A stretch of DNA of 64,000 nt from Clostridium sp. SY8519 (GCF_000270305.1 NC_015737.1:1-64000), one strand, 5' to 3'; numbered from the stretch's first letter, positions 9,488 to 22,811 are shown. Numbers and translations are program-made. The notes: a model not told the origin generated them from the sequence alone.

Positions 9488-9799
9488 TTAGCGGCAGCGA
9501 ACCGCTGTGCCGTACGCAATCACCTCAGCCGCTCCCTGCACAATCGCCGATGTCGTATAACGCACACCCACTACCGCGTCTGCGCCCAGTTTTTCCGCTT
9601 CTGCCCGCATTCGCTGCCGCGCCGTATCTTTTGCCTCTGCCATCATGGCGGTATAAGACTTCAGTTCCCCGCCGACCATGGTTTTCAGGCTCTGTCCGAT
9701 ATCTTTGCCGATGTGTTTGCTCTGGATCATACAGCCTTCCACCATACCCAGCAGTTCCAGTTCTTTCCCGGGGATCGTCTCTGTTGTAACAAGCAGCAT
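9488..9799 (-). CDS. YbjQ/UPF0145 family protein
   Basis: A 103-residue protein with the typical start MLLVTTETIPGKE, a central GKDIGQSLK segment, and the C-terminal GADAVVGVRY motif. Members form small ring-like oligomers, and their biochemical role is unsettled despite the label heavy-metal-binding domain. Length is normal. It is followed on the same strand by the ylmH-like gene. Confidence 0.9.
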   Translation of the reverse strand: MLLVTTETIPGKELELLGMVEGCMIQSKHIGKDIGQSLKTMVGGELKSYTAMMAEAKDTARQRMRAEAEKLGADAVVGVRYTTSAIVQGAAEVIAYGTAVRCR

Positions 9800-9889
9800 A
9801 GGTTTTCTCCTCTCTGTATCTCGTCTTCTGCTGTCCGGCCATTCCGACCATAAGCTGTTCTTTCCTAATCATACTACATTTTATACAGA

Positions 9890-9928
9890 AATGAAAAGCG
9901 GAAGCCATACCACAGGGCATGACTTCCG
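9890..9928 (-). terminator. Probable terminator of the V-ATPase operon
   Basis: Inverted arms CGGAAGCCAT (9899-9908) and ATGACTTCCG (9919-9928) with one mismatch. On the minus strand they are followed by CTTTTCATTT. The hairpin starts 48 bases after the subunit D stop. Confidence 0.55.
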
Positions 9929-9975
9929 TTCCAGTCTCTGCAGTCTGCCAAAAAACAGACCGTATTTTCTGTTTT

Positions 9976-10680
9976 TTACCGACGGGAAGCTTCGGCAAGC
10001 AGTTCCCTGCCTTCTTCTTCCTGCTTCTTTGAATAACCGTGCGCGTCTTCCAGCACCATATCTTTGACTTTCATCAGACGGATCTGTGTGCTTCGCTCAT
10101 TTTCATCCAGTTTCATTGTGATGTATTTGATATTTTTCTGCGCTTCCGGAATAATTACGTGTTCCAGCGCGTTTACACGGCGGCGGGTTTTTTCGATTTC
10201 CGCCGACATCAGCTGGCATGCTTTTTCCTTTTCCGCCAGAGCCAGCATATCCGGCAGAATATCATACAGCGATTTTACCGCATCATCCAGATCACTGGAC
10301 GTATAGGCAAATCCGTAGGAATAAATATCATTTTCATCCGCTGACCTGGTCTTGTATTCAAAAACCGGCACATCGACACTCATGACGTTCTTTTTGCCGC
10401 ACTCCAGATATACCTCCTGTTTTGGAGCCATCAGAGCGGTATGGAGTCCTTGCTCGGACATGGCGGATTTGGCTACGACAAAATTTACATTTGCGCTCGC
10501 AATGCCTTTTTCCACTTTTTTCCGCAGCTCCATGTTTTCTCTGACAAGATCCAGAAACTGGCGCATCAGTTCGTCCCGTTTGTCTTTTAATAATTTGTGT
10601 CCGCGAACGGCTGTCACCAGTTTTCTCTTCTGGCGGGTCAGCTCCATTCGGGTCGGATTAATGGTAGCCAGCGTTCTCAC
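9976..10680 (-). CDS. ntpD: V-type ATP synthase subunit D
   Basis: A 234-residue coiled-coil protein, the central rotor shaft of the V1 domain. The N-terminal NPTRMELTRQK signature and the long heptad-rich N- and C-terminal helices are typical. The start appears to be GTG immediately after an AGGAAGGGA sequence. Last gene of the nine-gene operon, 36 bases after subunit B. It couples ATP turnover in A3B3 to rotation of the K ring. Confidence 0.96.
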   Translation of the reverse strand: MRTLATINPTRMELTRQKRKLVTAVRGHKLLKDKRDELMRQFLDLVRENMELRKKVEKGIASANVNFVVAKSAMSEQGLHTALMAPKQEVYLECGKKNVMSVDVPVFEYKTRSADENDIYSYGFAYTSSDLDDAVKSLYDILPDMLALAEKEKACQLMSAEIEKTRRRVNALEHVIIPEAQKNIKYITMKLDENERSTQIRLMKVKDMVLEDAHGYSKKQEEEGRELLAEASRR

Positions 10681-10716
10681 TCCCTTCCTGCTGCTGTATT
10701 ACGTATACGGAATTTT

Positions 10717-12090
10717 TTATTCCGGATCATAGTACTGATCCAGATACTTGTCATCGATACGTTTCAGCTCGCTTCTCGGAAGCAGACGCAGCAGCTCCCA
10801 GCCGATATCCAGCGTTTCCTCGATATCACGGTTGTTGTCATATCCCTGGGAAATGTATTTTTCCTCAAAAGCATCCGCGAATTTCGCATAGAGGATATCC
10901 ATGTCTGACAGCGCGGCCTCTCCCAGGATCACCATCAGCTCTTTGGCCTCTTTGCCGCGGGCATATGCCGCGAACAGCTGGTTCATGGTATTGGAATGAT
11001 CTCCACGGGTCTTTCCTTCGCCGATTCCCTTATCCTTCAGTCGGGACAGGGACGGAAGCACGTCAATCGGAGGCGTGATGCCCTTGCGGTAAAGCTCACG
11101 GCTTAAGATCACCTGTCCTTCGGTAATATATCCGGTAAGGTCAGGGATCGGATGGGTGATATCATCCTCCGGCATGGAAAGGATAGGGATCATGGTGATG
11201 CTTCCTTCTTTTCCTCTCATACGGCCGGCGCGTTCATACAGGGTGGCAAGGTCGGTATACATATAACCCGGATAGCCGCGGCGTCCCGGAACTTCCTTTC
11301 TGGCCGCAGACACTTCACGCAGCGCATCCGCGTAGTTCGTAATATCCGTCAGGATAACCAGTACATGCATATCCTTCTCAAAGGCCAGGTATTCTGCTGC
11401 CGTCAGCGCAAGACGAGGTGTGGAAATACGCTCTACCGCCGGATCATTTGCCAGATTGACAAACATTACGGTACGGTCAATGGCGCCGGTTTCCTTAAAG
11501 GATTCCACAAAATAGTTGGACTCATCAAATGTGATACCCATAGCGGCAAATACAACCGCGAACTGCTCGCCGGTACCCCGTACCTTTGCCTGTCTGGCAA
11601 TCTGTGCCGCCAGCTGGGCATGGGGAAGACCGGATGCCGAGAAAATCGGCAGCTTCTGTCCACGTACCAGTGTATTCAGTCCGTCGATCGCGGATACACC
11701 GGTCTGGATAAACTCATTCGGGTATTCCCGGGCTGCCGGATTCATCGGAAGGCCGTTGATATCCCGCCGTTCGTCCGGAATAATCTCCGGGCCGCCGTCA
11801 ATCGGCCGGCCCATGCCGTCGAAGACACGTCCCAGCATATCCGCGGATACTCCCAGTTCCATGCTTCGTCCCAGGAAACGGACTTTACTGTTGGAAAGAT
11901 TGATACCGGTGGATGCTTCGTAAAGCTGTACCACAGCGTCTCCGCCGTCGATTTCCAGCACTTTGCAGCGGCGTTTTTCGCCGTTTACCAGTTCAATTTC
12001 CGCAAGTTCATCATAACCTACATCTTCTACGCCGCGTACCAGCATCAGCGGTCCGGCAACTTCCTGTATGGTTCTATACTCTTTCGGCAT
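10717..12090 (-). CDS. ntpB: V-type ATP synthase subunit B
   Basis: A 457-residue non-catalytic nucleotide-binding subunit of the A3B3 head. It has the F1/V1 fold but lacks a proper P-loop, as expected for B subunits ([19 protein letters not shown] near residue 150). The PALSRLK-type signature is present as [11 protein letters not shown]. It lies three bases downstream of subunit A, indicating tight co-translation. Confidence 0.97.
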   Translation of the reverse strand: MPKEYRTIQEVAGPLMLVRGVEDVGYDELAEIELVNGEKRRCKVLEIDGGDAVVQLYEASTGINLSNSKVRFLGRSMELGVSADMLGRVFDGMGRPIDGGPEIIPDERRDINGLPMNPAAREYPNEFIQTGVSAIDGLNTLVRGQKLPIFSASGLPHAQLAAQIARQAKVRGTGEQFAVVFAAMGITFDESNYFVESFKETGAIDRTVMFVNLANDPAVERISTPRLALTAAEYLAFEKDMHVLVILTDITNYADALREVSAARKEVPGRRGYPGYMYTDLATLYERAGRMRGKEGSITMIPILSMPEDDITHPIPDLTGYITEGQVILSRELYRKGITPPIDVLPSLSRLKDKGIGEGKTRGDHSNTMNQLFAAYARGKEAKELMVILGEAALSDMDILYAKFADAFEEKYISQGYDNNRDIEETLDIGWELLRLLPRSELKRIDDKYLDQYYDPE

Positions 12091-12093
12091 AAC

Positions 12094-13863
12094 TTACAGG
12101 TCCTCCTTTCCGCATACTGCTGAGATTTCTTTGCTCAGTTTATCCAGTACCTCTTTGTAAGTCTCGTCTATCTTATCCTCTGTGGTGTATTTGAAACGGC
12201 CGATATCCTCCCGTACGCCGAGATTGATCAGCTGATTGATTCCGGTTCCCTGTTCCAGCGCTTCTCTGGCTTTCTCGTAATAAGCCAGCACCAGGCGCAT
12301 CATCAGCAGCTGCTTCTTCGGAGATGTGTAGGTATCCACATCATGGAAGGAGTTCTGATGCAGGAAATCCTCACGGATGGAGCGGGCGGCTTCCATCTTC
12401 AGACGGTCAGAAGCGGACAGCGCGTCCATACCTACCATCTTAACGATTTCATCCAGGGAAGCCTCATCCTGCAGAAGATTCATCAGCTCCTGCCGGTTGC
12501 TCATCCAGTCTTCCGACACATTGTCATTGAACCAGCCGGATACATTGTCCAGATACAGCGAATAGCTGTTCAGCCAGTTGATTGCCGGGAAATGCCGTTT
12601 GTGGGCCAGATCCGCGTCCAGTCCCCAGAACACTTTGACAATCCGCAGTGTCGCCTGGGATACAGGCTCGGAAATATCACCGCCCGGAGGCGATACCGCC
12701 CCGATGACCGACAGTGCGCCTTCTCTGCCTTCTGTGCCGCAGGAAACCACGCTTCCGGCACGCTCATAGAACTCTGCCAGACGGCTTCCCAGATAAGCCG
12801 GATATCCTTCCTCACCGGGCATCTCCTCCAGACGGCCGCACATCTCTCGCAGCGCCTCTGCCCAGCGGGAGGTGGAATCGGCCATCAGTGCCACTGAGTA
12901 GCCCATATCACGGAAATATTCCGCAATCGTAATGCCTGTATAAATGGAAGCCTCCCGGGCTGCCACCGGCATATCGGAAGTATTGGCGATCAGAACCGTC
13001 CGCTGCATCAGGGATTCGCCGGTACGCGGATCCTTCAGCTCCGGGAACTCGTTCAGTACATCTGTCATCTCATTGCCGCGCTCGCCGCAGCCGATATAAA
13101 CGACAATGTCTGCTTCTGCCCATTTTGCCAGCTGATGCTGGATCACTGTCTTGCCGCTTCCGAAGGGTCCCGGTACAGCAGCAACACCGCCGCGGGCAAT
13201 GGGGAAAAAGGTGTCAATGACACGCTGACCGGTAATCAGCGGTTTGTTGGTGGGAGTTTTCTGCTTGTACGGACGTCCCACACGGACCGGCCATTTCTGC
13301 ATCAGGGTCACTTCCTGATCCCCTGCCGCCGTCTCAATGACAGCCACGGTATCAGTTACCGTATACTGACCGGAACGGATGGATTTGATGGTTCCTTCCA
13401 CTCCGTTCGGCACCATAATCTTCTGTTCCACAACCGGGGTTTCCTGCACGGTCCCCAGCACATCTCCGCCGATCACCCGGTCGCCGGCTGCGGCTGTAGC
13501 CACAAAGTCCCATTTGGCTTCCCGGTTCAGGGACGGCACCTCAACGCCTCGTTTCAGGCTGCCGCCGCCGGACACCTCCATGATGGCATCCAGCGGACGC
13601 TGAATACCGTCATAAATACTGGAGATCAGTCCCGGTCCAAGTTCTACAGACAGGGGGGCATTTGTGGATTCCACCGGTTCTCCCGGCTTTAATCCGGATG
13701 TCTCCTCATATACCTGCACGGAAGCCTGATCTCCGTGCATTTCAATGATCTCGCCGATCAGCCGCTGTTCGCTGACGCGCACCACGTCATACATATTGGC
13801 GTCACGCATTCCTTCCGCAATAACAAGCGGTCCGGCGATCTTTTTTATCGTTCCTTTGCTCAT
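12094..13863 (-). CDS. ntpA: V-type ATP synthase catalytic subunit A
   Basis: A 589-residue catalytic subunit. Walker A GPFGSGKT is near residue 234, and the A-subunit-specific insertion (non-homologous region) precedes it. The family signature around [12 protein letters not shown] is present near residue 425. No intein or truncation is seen. It sits between F and B in the conserved order. Confidence 0.98.
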   Translation of the reverse strand: MSKGTIKKIAGPLVIAEGMRDANMYDVVRVSEQRLIGEIIEMHGDQASVQVYEETSGLKPGEPVESTNAPLSVELGPGLISSIYDGIQRPLDAIMEVSGGGSLKRGVEVPSLNREAKWDFVATAAAGDRVIGGDVLGTVQETPVVEQKIMVPNGVEGTIKSIRSGQYTVTDTVAVIETAAGDQEVTLMQKWPVRVGRPYKQKTPTNKPLITGQRVIDTFFPIARGGVAAVPGPFGSGKTVIQHQLAKWAEADIVVYIGCGERGNEMTDVLNEFPELKDPRTGESLMQRTVLIANTSDMPVAAREASIYTGITIAEYFRDMGYSVALMADSTSRWAEALREMCGRLEEMPGEEGYPAYLGSRLAEFYERAGSVVSCGTEGREGALSVIGAVSPPGGDISEPVSQATLRIVKVFWGLDADLAHKRHFPAINWLNSYSLYLDNVSGWFNDNVSEDWMSNRQELMNLLQDEASLDEIVKMVGMDALSASDRLKMEAARSIREDFLHQNSFHDVDTYTSPKKQLLMMRLVLAYYEKAREALEQGTGINQLINLGVREDIGRFKYTTEDKIDETYKEVLDKLSKEISAVCGKEDL

Positions 13864-13914
13864 ATGAATCTATAACCAACCTTTCTGTCAGCATGAATTC
13901 CGGCTTGTACTTCG

Positions 13915-14235
13915 TTATTCATTACCGAAAAGAATATCCGAGCCGACTGCTTTTTCCACAGAATTCTTGACATTCTGTATCCCGGCTCCCGTATTTCCCG
14001 CGATCCCCGGAATCAGGATAATGGCCGGCATTACCTGCTCGGCATACCGTTCGATTTCATGACTGATTTCCGCCGCGAGTCCTTCGGTAATATATATGAC
14101 TGCATACTCACCTTCTGCCAGTCTTCTTAATTTTTCTTCGCCTTCTTCCGCACTGGATACGGCAAATATATCAAGACCCAGTGTGGCGAATCCGTAAATA
14201 CTGTCATACGGTCCCAAAACTGCTATCTTATACAT
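13915..14235 (-). CDS. ntpG: V-type ATP synthase subunit F
   Basis: A 106-residue Rossmann-like subunit that binds the D shaft. The N-terminus MYKIAVLGPYDSIYGFATLGLD matches the family (usually written as G-x-x-D-x-x-x-G-F). It overlaps the end of subunit C by eight bases. Naming differs between organisms: ntpG in Enterococcus, atpF in clostridia. Confidence 0.95.
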   Translation of the reverse strand: MYKIAVLGPYDSIYGFATLGLDIFAVSSAEEGEEKLRRLAEGEYAVIYITEGLAAEISHEIERYAEQVMPAIILIPGIAGNTGAGIQNVKNSVEKAVGSDILFGNE

Positions 14236-15202
14236 ACATTTCCCTTATCCTTCCCCGGATGGAGTCTTCCGGCAGCTGATTTGCTTTGCCGGAAAGAATG
14301 ATTCCCACCGTTTTGATCTCATTTTCCCTGGCCAGCACGTATGCCACTACCGGTCCGACGGAAAACGAAACATATTTCTGCGGTCTGATCGTATCGATAA
14401 TACGGTTGTCATACCAGCGCTCAAATGCGGAAAGTGATTCCTCCAGAGCCGGCACAGCATCCCGGTATATGGTCCCGGAGATAAAGTTCTTTACCGCTTC
14501 TTCTCCGTTGGCTGCCGCGCGGGCCAGTTCCGCCACATTCATACTGCCGCAGGGAGCAAGTGCCTTTTCAATAAAATCAAGATTTTTGTGTACTCTGGCG
14601 CATCGCACCGCGATCTTAATATCTGCCACTGCCACTGCTGATTCCGCGTAATCTCTGATGATATCCTCCGCGGAGTGACGCCCTGTTTCGTAGATTGCGT
14701 CTAATGTGGCACGGTCAATAATCATATCACACAGCTGTCCGTCTCTTGTATGAAGCAGGGTTTCGTATGCTTCTTCCGCTGCTTTTGACATATTTACCGG
14801 CAGCTTATTGAATCGTTTTTCCCGTACAATCTCCATCATTTCCTCACCGGAAATCGATGTGTCATCATAAAAAATATACGGATTGGATCCCTCTGTGCAT
14901 ACCTGCTTGACCGCAGCCTTCAGATTGTGAAACAGATGCGCGTAAAGCAGCACATCAAACACATGGGCGTCTACGTTCAGCTGACGAATCACATCCCAGG
15001 TCTTTTCTGTCTCGGCTGCCAGTATCTCCTCTGCTGCCGCGCCGGAAGCCAGGGTATCGCCCCAGCCTTTTTCCGTCAGCAGCTGCAGACAGGATTCCTG
15101 ATTCTTACAGTTCATCAGCTGTTCAATCACCGAAGCATCGAAAAGATTCTTTTCAAGTGCCCGTATACGCGCAACCGCAAAAGTGTAATCCAGATTACTC
15201 AC
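14228..15202 (-). CDS. ntpC: V-type ATP synthase subunit C
   Basis: A 324-residue all-helical subunit (the V0 subunit d homologue) that forms the funnel connecting the D shaft to the K ring. It begins with DYTFAVARIRALEKNLFD, typical of the family, and shows no transmembrane segment. It lies 25 bases after subunit E. Confidence 0.95.
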   Translation of the reverse strand: MSNLDYTFAVARIRALEKNLFDASVIEQLMNCKNQESCLQLLTEKGWGDTLASGAAAEEILAAETEKTWDVIRQLNVDAHVFDVLLYAHLFHNLKAAVKQVCTEGSNPYIFYDDTSISGEEMMEIVREKRFNKLPVNMSKAAEEAYETLLHTRDGQLCDMIIDRATLDAIYETGRHSAEDIIRDYAESAVAVADIKIAVRCARVHKNLDFIEKALAPCGSMNVAELARAAANGEEAVKNFISGTIYRDAVPALEESLSAFERWYDNRIIDTIRPQKYVSFSVGPVVAYVLARENEIKTVGIILSGKANQLPEDSIRGRIREMYV

Positions 15203-15227
15203 GTGATTCCTCCTTTAATTGCGCTTT

Positions 15228-15821
15228 TTATAAAAATATCTCTTTGTGAATCAGATCTGTCAGGTCGTTTTGTTTTGCATCAAACAGTGCCCGGAACGTA
15301 CAGTTCTCTTCCACACCGCCGTAGATCAGTACAAAGCCTTTTTCGATGGGCCTGGTTTCGCCGGAAAGTTTCAGCGTTCCGCCCTTCTCTGCGGCAATCG
15401 CGCTGACTTCTTCCATAAAGCCCTTCGGCATTTTCTGCACATCTTCTTTCGAAAAACAGATTTCTCCGTTCTGTGCTTCCGCATACAGACGAACCATCTT
15501 CTTTAAGGTCTCGAAATAGGTCCTGTCATCCTGTTTGCAGAACTTTTCATAAGCTTTCTGCAGCACTTCGGAAATGATTTCCTGTTTTGCGGTCAGCAGT
15601 GCGGTTCTTCTCTGCAGATCCGCGTTGGATTTGATCCGTTCCCCATAGGAAATCACATCCTGCCGGGATTTTGCCGCGATGGTTTTTTCCTGCCGGGCTG
15701 CTTCCTCCCCTGCTTCCTTCTTAATCTGCTCTGCCTGTGCTCTGGCCTTGGCTGTAATGCTATCTGCTGAGACTTGTCCTTCTTTCAGAATCTGATCTAT
15801 TATTTCGTTAAGTCCCGCCAT
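15228..15821 (-). CDS. ntpE: V-type ATP synthase subunit E
   Basis: A 197-residue peripheral-stalk subunit. The N-terminal 100 residues are a charged helix (IKKEAGEEAARQEKTIAAKS), and the C-terminal part is the globular head-binding domain ending in LTDLIHKEIFL. It pairs with subunit G/H to form the stator. Confidence 0.94.
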   Translation of the reverse strand: MAGLNEIIDQILKEGQVSADSITAKARAQAEQIKKEAGEEAARQEKTIAAKSRQDVISYGERIKSNADLQRRTALLTAKQEIISEVLQKAYEKFCKQDDRTYFETLKKMVRLYAEAQNGEICFSKEDVQKMPKGFMEEVSAIAAEKGGTLKLSGETRPIEKGFVLIYGGVEENCTFRALFDAKQNDLTDLIHKEIFL

Positions 15822-15888
15822 CTTCTGTTCTCCTTATCCTATTGTTCTAAGTCTGTGGTGCAGGCAGCCTGCCTGCCGCCGGTATCTG

Positions 15889-18383
<2,495 letters not shown>

Positions 18384-18421
18384 ACAATTCCTCCTTTGTT
18401 GCTTGACCCCAATGTCATTGA

Positions 18422-18751
18422 TTAATCCGGTAACAGACTGGCAATCACCTTGTCCACTACCTGGGCTTCAAGTCCTGCTACATTCTGCTTCAGGCTGTCG
18501 ATCTCTGCGTTCACCTTTTTCATGGCTTCCTGCAGATCAATCACTCCCTGGTCCTGTGCAGACTTCAAATCCTGGGCCGCTTGTTTCTTTGCTTTCTGAA
18601 TGCGTTCTGCCTTCATCTTTTCTGCATCCTGTCTGGCCTGTTCCACAATTGTTTCACTCTCCGCCTTTGCCTGTTTGACAAGGGCTCCGGCTTCCTTCTC
18701 GGCCTTTTTGACTGCATTTAAGGTCTTCTTCACATCCATTCCCACAAGCAT
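18422..18751 (-). CDS. ntpF: V-type ATP synthase subunit G/H (peripheral stalk)
   Basis: A roughly 105-residue heptad-rich, Lys/Glu/Ala-rich helix (NAVKKAEKEAGALVKQAK), the partner of subunit E in the stator stalk. It is the first gene of the operon. Start choice is open. ATG at 18751 lies only two bases after AGGAGG, GTG at 18745 is eight bases after it, and ATG at 18739 (MDVKK) is 14 bases after it. The ideal spacing favours the GTG. Confidence 0.88.
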   Translation of the reverse strand: MLVGMDVKKTLNAVKKAEKEAGALVKQAKAESETIVEQARQDAEKMKAERIQKAKKQAAQDLKSAQDQGVIDLQEAMKKVNAEIDSLKQNVAGLEAQVVDKVIASLLPD

Positions 18752-18794
18752 TCCCTCCTTTCCTGTATTTTGTATCTGAAAAAATACATTACCA

Positions 18795-18823
18795 ATGATA
18801 GCAAAGTATCCGTAAAAAAACAA
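18795..18823 (-). promoter_or_regulatory. Sigma-A-type promoter of the V-ATPase operon
   Basis: On the minus strand TTGTTT (18818-18823) and TATCAT (18795-18800) are separated by 17 bases. The box lies about 45 bases upstream of the first gene. Confidence 0.7.
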
Positions 18824-18963
18824 TAGTTTTTGTATACTTTGAATTCAAATAAAAAGTTGTGTCATACAATTTTTCTGTTCCACCGCAGGAATCCCGGAAA
18901 AATCATCTCAATTACTTCCTATTAAATATAGGCTTGAAAAATCAGTTTTCCACCACATAAAAC

Positions 18964-19003
18964 AACCAGGCATACAGCAGTTTTTTCTGCCATATGCCTG
19001 GTT
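18964..19003 (-). terminator. Terminator of the thioesterase-rarA transcript
   Basis: AACCAGGCATA (18964-18974) pairs perfectly with TATGCCTGGTT (18993-19003). On the minus strand the stem is followed by GTTTTATG. It could work in both directions. Confidence 0.75.
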
Positions 19004-19059
19004 ATTTTCTCGAAATTCATGTGGGAAGCTGCTCTTCCGCGCAAAAAATCTGATGCCAG

Positions 19060-19446
19060 TTATGCTTTTTTGCTGTTGGCTTTTGCCTGGAATTTCTCAT
19101 TGTTCACAATAAAGCGTTCGTGGGTCCCTTCTCCGATCAGTCCTGCTTCATCTGTCACTTTCACCTGAAATACCAGACGTCTGCGGTCTACTTCCACCAG
19201 TTCCGTCTCACAGGTCACCTGCATGCCTACTGGTGTCGCTGCCACATGATTGATGGTAAGATTCGTGCCTACGGTTCCGCTTCCTTCTTCCAGATACGGT
19301 GCCACGCTGTCACACGCTGTCTTTTCAATCAATGCGATCATCACCGGCGTACCATACACTTCCAGAACGCCGCTGCCTACTGCTGCCGCTGTTTTTTCTT
19401 TTGTTACAGTGTCTGTCAGGGTGCCTTTGATACCTGTTTCAATCAT
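19060..19446 (-). CDS. FlK-like hot-dog thioesterase
   Basis: A 128-residue single hot-dog domain resembling fluoroacetyl-CoA thioesterase FlK. The segments YGTPVMIALIEKTA and TINHVAATPVG contain the Thr, Glu and His positions used for catalysis in FlK. Most gut relatives are not known to act on fluoroacetyl-CoA; hydrolysis of a small acyl-CoA is the likely general role. Its start codon overlaps the end of rarA by eight bases, so it is co-translated with it, and the basic tail (KANSKKA) is unremarkable. Confidence 0.85.
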   Translation of the reverse strand: MIETGIKGTLTDTVTKEKTAAAVGSGVLEVYGTPVMIALIEKTACDSVAPYLEEGSGTVGTNLTINHVAATPVGMQVTCETELVEVDRRRLVFQVKVTDEAGLIGEGTHERFIVNNEKFQAKANSKKA

Positions 19447-20833
19447 TCTGTCTTCCTCCTGAAATTTGTTCTCTGCCTGTCTCAGTATACTTCATTTCTT
19501 TGTTCTTGTAAAAGTTCACGTTGTTTATTTTTCGGAACCTGTCAAGAATCTCTTTTTCATATCCCATACCGTCCGGTTCGTAAAACTTCTCCTCTTTATA
19601 AATATCCGGCAGGTACTGCTGATCCACGTAATGATTCTCATATGCATGGGCGTATCGATAACCGATCCCGTGTCCCAGTTCTTTGGAACCGGAATAATGA
19701 GAATCCTGCAGATAGGGCGGAATCGGCGCTTCCTTCTTTTTTCTGACCAGAGAAAGCGCCTTGTCGATCGCCAGATAAGACGCATTGCTCTTCGGCGCGC
19801 AGGCCACATAGGTAGCCGCCTGAGACAGTACAATACGGGCTTCCGGCATCCCCAGGCGTTCCGCCGCCAGTGCCGCGCTGACCGCCACCTGAATCGCATT
19901 CGGATCCGCGTTGCCCACATCTTCCGATGCGCAGATCATGATTCTGCGGGCAATAAATTTCACATCTTCTCCCGCATACAGCATCTTTGCCAGATAATAG
20001 ACAGCCGCGTCCGGATCCGATCCCCGCATACTCTTAATAAACGCCGAAATCGTATCATAATGGCTGTCTCCATCCTTGTCATACAGTACGACCCGTTTCT
20101 GGATACACTCCTGGGCCACTTCCAGCGTAATATGGATCCTGCCGTCTTCACTGCGCGGCGTGGACAGCACGCCAAGTTCCAGGGCATTTAACGCATTCCG
20201 GGCGTCTCCGTTGGAGAGCTCTGCCAGATAATCCAGCGCTTCCTCGTCTGCCGCGACCTGATAAGACGCCATTCCCTTCTCCCGGTCTGAAACCGCCCGT
20301 TTCAGCAGCTGAAGAATCTCTTCCGGCTGCAGCGGCTTCAGCTCAAAGACCAGTGAACGGGAAATCAGCGCTTTATTCACTTCAAAATACGGGTTCTCCG
20401 TTGTAGCCCCTATCAGCGTGATCGTCCCGTCTTCTACAAACGGCAGCAGGTAATCCTGCTGTCCCTTGTGAAACCGGTGAATCTCGTCAATAAACAGGAT
20501 AGTCTTGCGCCCATACATCCCCAGGGTATTTTTCGCCTCCTGAATCACGGCCTCCATATCCTTTTTCCCGGCGGAAGTCGCGTTGATCTGGCGGAATTCC
20601 GAGCTGGTGGTATGGGCAATCACCTGGGCCAGTGTGGTTTTTCCTGTACCGGGCGGCCCGTAAAAAATCGCTGACTGGAGCCGGTCCGCCTGAATCGCGC
20701 GATATAAAAGCTTATCCGGTCCGATGATGTGCTGCTGCCCCACCACTTCTTCCAGACAGGTGGGACGCATCCGGGACGCCAGCGGGGACTCCTGTTTCTG
20801 TGTTTTCTGCCTTGCATATTCAAACAGATCCAT
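19439..20833 (-). CDS. rarA: Replication-associated recombination protein A
   Basis: A 464-residue AAA+ ATPase (RarA/MgsA) that acts at stalled replication forks. It has Walker A GPPGTGKT near residue 56, Walker B LFIDEIHRF, a sensor region GATTENPYFEVN, and the C-terminal MgsA tetramerisation domain. The ATG at 20833 (MDLFEY) was preferred because GGAGG lies just upstream; an upstream in-frame ATG at 20845 overlaps that ribosome site. Confidence 0.96.
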   Translation of the reverse strand: MDLFEYARQKTQKQESPLASRMRPTCLEEVVGQQHIIGPDKLLYRAIQADRLQSAIFYGPPGTGKTTLAQVIAHTTSSEFRQINATSAGKKDMEAVIQEAKNTLGMYGRKTILFIDEIHRFHKGQQDYLLPFVEDGTITLIGATTENPYFEVNKALISRSLVFELKPLQPEEILQLLKRAVSDREKGMASYQVAADEEALDYLAELSNGDARNALNALELGVLSTPRSEDGRIHITLEVAQECIQKRVVLYDKDGDSHYDTISAFIKSMRGSDPDAAVYYLAKMLYAGEDVKFIARRIMICASEDVGNADPNAIQVAVSAALAAERLGMPEARIVLSQAATYVACAPKSNASYLAIDKALSLVRKKKEAPIPPYLQDSHYSGSKELGHGIGYRYAHAYENHYVDQQYLPDIYKEEKFYEPDGMGYEKEILDRFRKINNVNFYKNKEMKYTETGREQISGGRQND

Positions 20834-20936
20834 CGTTTCCTCCATGTTTCTTCGGAATCACTTTTTCGGGATGCCTTTCGTGGCATGCCGCTGCTTTCTC
20901 CATCTTACCACAAACCCTTTTTTCTGTCTGCATAAC

Positions 20937-20969
20937 AAAAAACGAAGGCAAAAACTGCCTTCGTTTTTT
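20937..20969. terminator. Bidirectional terminator after hcp
   Basis: AAAACGAAGGCA and TGCCTTCGTTTT form a stem around a five-base A-rich loop. A-runs and T-runs flank both sides. It lies 43 bases after the hcp stop. Confidence 0.93.
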
Positions 20970-21012
20970 ATCAGGAAAGAAAAGTTATGGAACAAAAATC
21001 GGTCTGTATGAA

Positions 21013-22650
21013 TTACTCACCGAAGAAAAGCTTCAGATCATCTTCTACACTGGAGATTCCTGCAATGCCAAAGTTCTCTACCAGAACGTTTGCCACGTTC
21101 GGGGACAGGAATGCCGGCAGTGTCGGTCCCAGATGGATGTTTTTCACGCCGAGGTACAGCAGGGCAAGAAGCACAATCACTGCCTTCTGCTCATACCATG
21201 CAATGTTGAATACGAGCGGAAGCTCATTGATATCTTCCAGGCCAAAGATCTCCTGCAGCTTCAGCGCAATCAGCGCCAGGGAATAGGAGTCATTGCACTG
21301 GCCTGCATCCAGTACCCGCGGGATTCCGTTAATATCGCCCAGGTTTAACTTGTTGTATTTATATTTTGCGCAGCCGGCGGTCAGGATGACTGCATCCTTT
21401 GGCAGTGCCTGCGCGAACTCGGTGTAATAGGAACGGCTCTTCTGTCTGCCGTCGCAGCCTGCCATTACGACAAATTTCTTAATTGCTCCGGATTTCACTG
21501 CGTCTACCACAGCGTCTGCCAGCGCGAATACCTGCTCATGTGCAAATCCGCCCACAATTTCGCCGGTTTCAATCTCTGTCGGTGCCGGGCAGTTCTTTGC
21601 CTGCTCAATGATTGCGGAGAAGTCTTTGGTTTCGCCATAGCCTGCGTCGATATGACGGCAGCCCGGATAACCTGCTGCACCGGTTGTCCACAGACGGTCT
21701 TTGTAGCTGTCTTTCGGCGGAACGATGCAGTTGGTGGTCATCAGGATCGGTCCGTTGAAGCTGTCAAATTCTTCTTTCTGTTTCCACCATGCATTTCCGT
21801 AGTTGCCTGCGAAATTGTCATATTTCTTGAAGAACGGATAGTAATGAGCCGGGAGCATCTCGGAATGTGTGTAAACATCTACGCCGGTTCCCTTTGTCTG
21901 CTCTAACAGCATCTCCAGGTCTTTCAGGTCATGACCGGAAATCAGGATACCCGGATTGGAACGCACGCCGATATCCACTTTTGTAATTTCCGGATTGCCA
22001 TAGGTGGATGTATTTGCCTCATCCAGCAGAGCCATGCCCTGTACGCCGTATTTACCGGTCTCCAGCGTAAGCGCAACCAGCTCGTCTACGCCCAGGTCAT
22101 CATTCAGAGTCTGTGCCAGCGCTTTCTGCATGAAAGCATCTACTTCCGGATCGTCTTTTAACAGCGCGTTTGCATGTTTGGTGTAAGCAGCCAGTCCCTT
22201 GACGCCGTAAGTAATCAGCTCACGCAGGGAACGGATATCTTCGTTTTCTGTTGCCAGTACGCCTACTGTCGCTGCCTTGGCATCATACTCTGCCTCGGAA
22301 CCGTTCCAGAGTGCTGCTGCCGGCAGTGCGGAAGCGTCCGATACCTGTGCCAGCAGGTTCTGTTTTACTTCCAGTGTTTCTTTGATCCGTGCGGTAATCG
22401 CGTCCCGGTCAAAGTTGGCATTGGTAATTGTGGTGAAAAGATTTACCGATACCAGATGGTTGACATCCGCGGATACTTCCTTTCCTTCCGCGCGCAGCTG
22501 TGTACAGACTGCAGACAGTCCTTTGGTGACATAGATCAGAAGATCCTGACGGGCTGCCACTTCCGGTTTTTTGCCGCAGACACCGGATACGGTACATCCG
22601 GTACATCCTGCTGTTTCCTGGCACTGATAACAAAACATCTTGTTTTCCAT
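21013..22650 (-). CDS. hcp: Hybrid cluster protein (hydroxylamine reductase)
   Basis: A 545-residue prismane protein. The N-terminus has the four-cysteine motif for the proximal Fe-S cluster ([13 protein letters not shown]...GVCG). Cluster-2 ligands are seen further on, including [27 protein letters not shown] and AGCAKYKYN. Hcp proteins reduce hydroxylamine in vitro and are now considered NO reductases in vivo. Length and motifs are those of the anaerobic class. The promoter carries a Crp/Fnr-type palindrome, and the divergent neighbour is a Crp/Fnr regulator, pointing to nitrosative-stress control. Confidence 0.97.
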   Translation of the reverse strand: MENKMFCYQCQETAGCTGCTVSGVCGKKPEVAARQDLLIYVTKGLSAVCTQLRAEGKEVSADVNHLVSVNLFTTITNANFDRDAITARIKETLEVKQNLLAQVSDASALPAAALWNGSEAEYDAKAATVGVLATENEDIRSLRELITYGVKGLAAYTKHANALLKDDPEVDAFMQKALAQTLNDDLGVDELVALTLETGKYGVQGMALLDEANTSTYGNPEITKVDIGVRSNPGILISGHDLKDLEMLLEQTKGTGVDVYTHSEMLPAHYYPFFKKYDNFAGNYGNAWWKQKEEFDSFNGPILMTTNCIVPPKDSYKDRLWTTGAAGYPGCRHIDAGYGETKDFSAIIEQAKNCPAPTEIETGEIVGGFAHEQVFALADAVVDAVKSGAIKKFVVMAGCDGRQKSRSYYTEFAQALPKDAVILTAGCAKYKYNKLNLGDINGIPRVLDAGQCNDSYSLALIALKLQEIFGLEDINELPLVFNIAWYEQKAVIVLLALLYLGVKNIHLGPTLPAFLSPNVANVLVENFGIAGISSVEDDLKLFFGE

Positions 22651-22768
22651 AATGAATAAGCCTCCTTTTTCAGCTGTTGCTCTGCTTTCGCAGAAGTTTC
22701 TCTGTATGTTTGAATGACCTGTTGTATTTCAGTTCAAGTCTGGCGGCTGTCCGCCTTGCTATGGTGTA

Positions 22769-22811
22769 ATCATACGTCATCCGAGCCATTTTCAGTGTTG
22801 CGCACGCAACA
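22769..22811 (-). promoter_or_regulatory. hcp promoter with Crp/Fnr-type activator site
   Basis: The palindrome TGTTGCGCACGCAACA (22796-22811; 7-bp arms, 2-bp centre) is followed on the minus strand by 21 bases and then the -10 box TATGAT (22769-22774). With a start about seven bases after the -10, the palindrome centre falls near -41.5, the classic class II Crp/Fnr position. On the plus strand the same palindrome overlaps a weak TTGCGC -35 spaced 17 bases from TACACT (22821-22826), which would let it also control the divergent regulator gene. Confidence 0.75.
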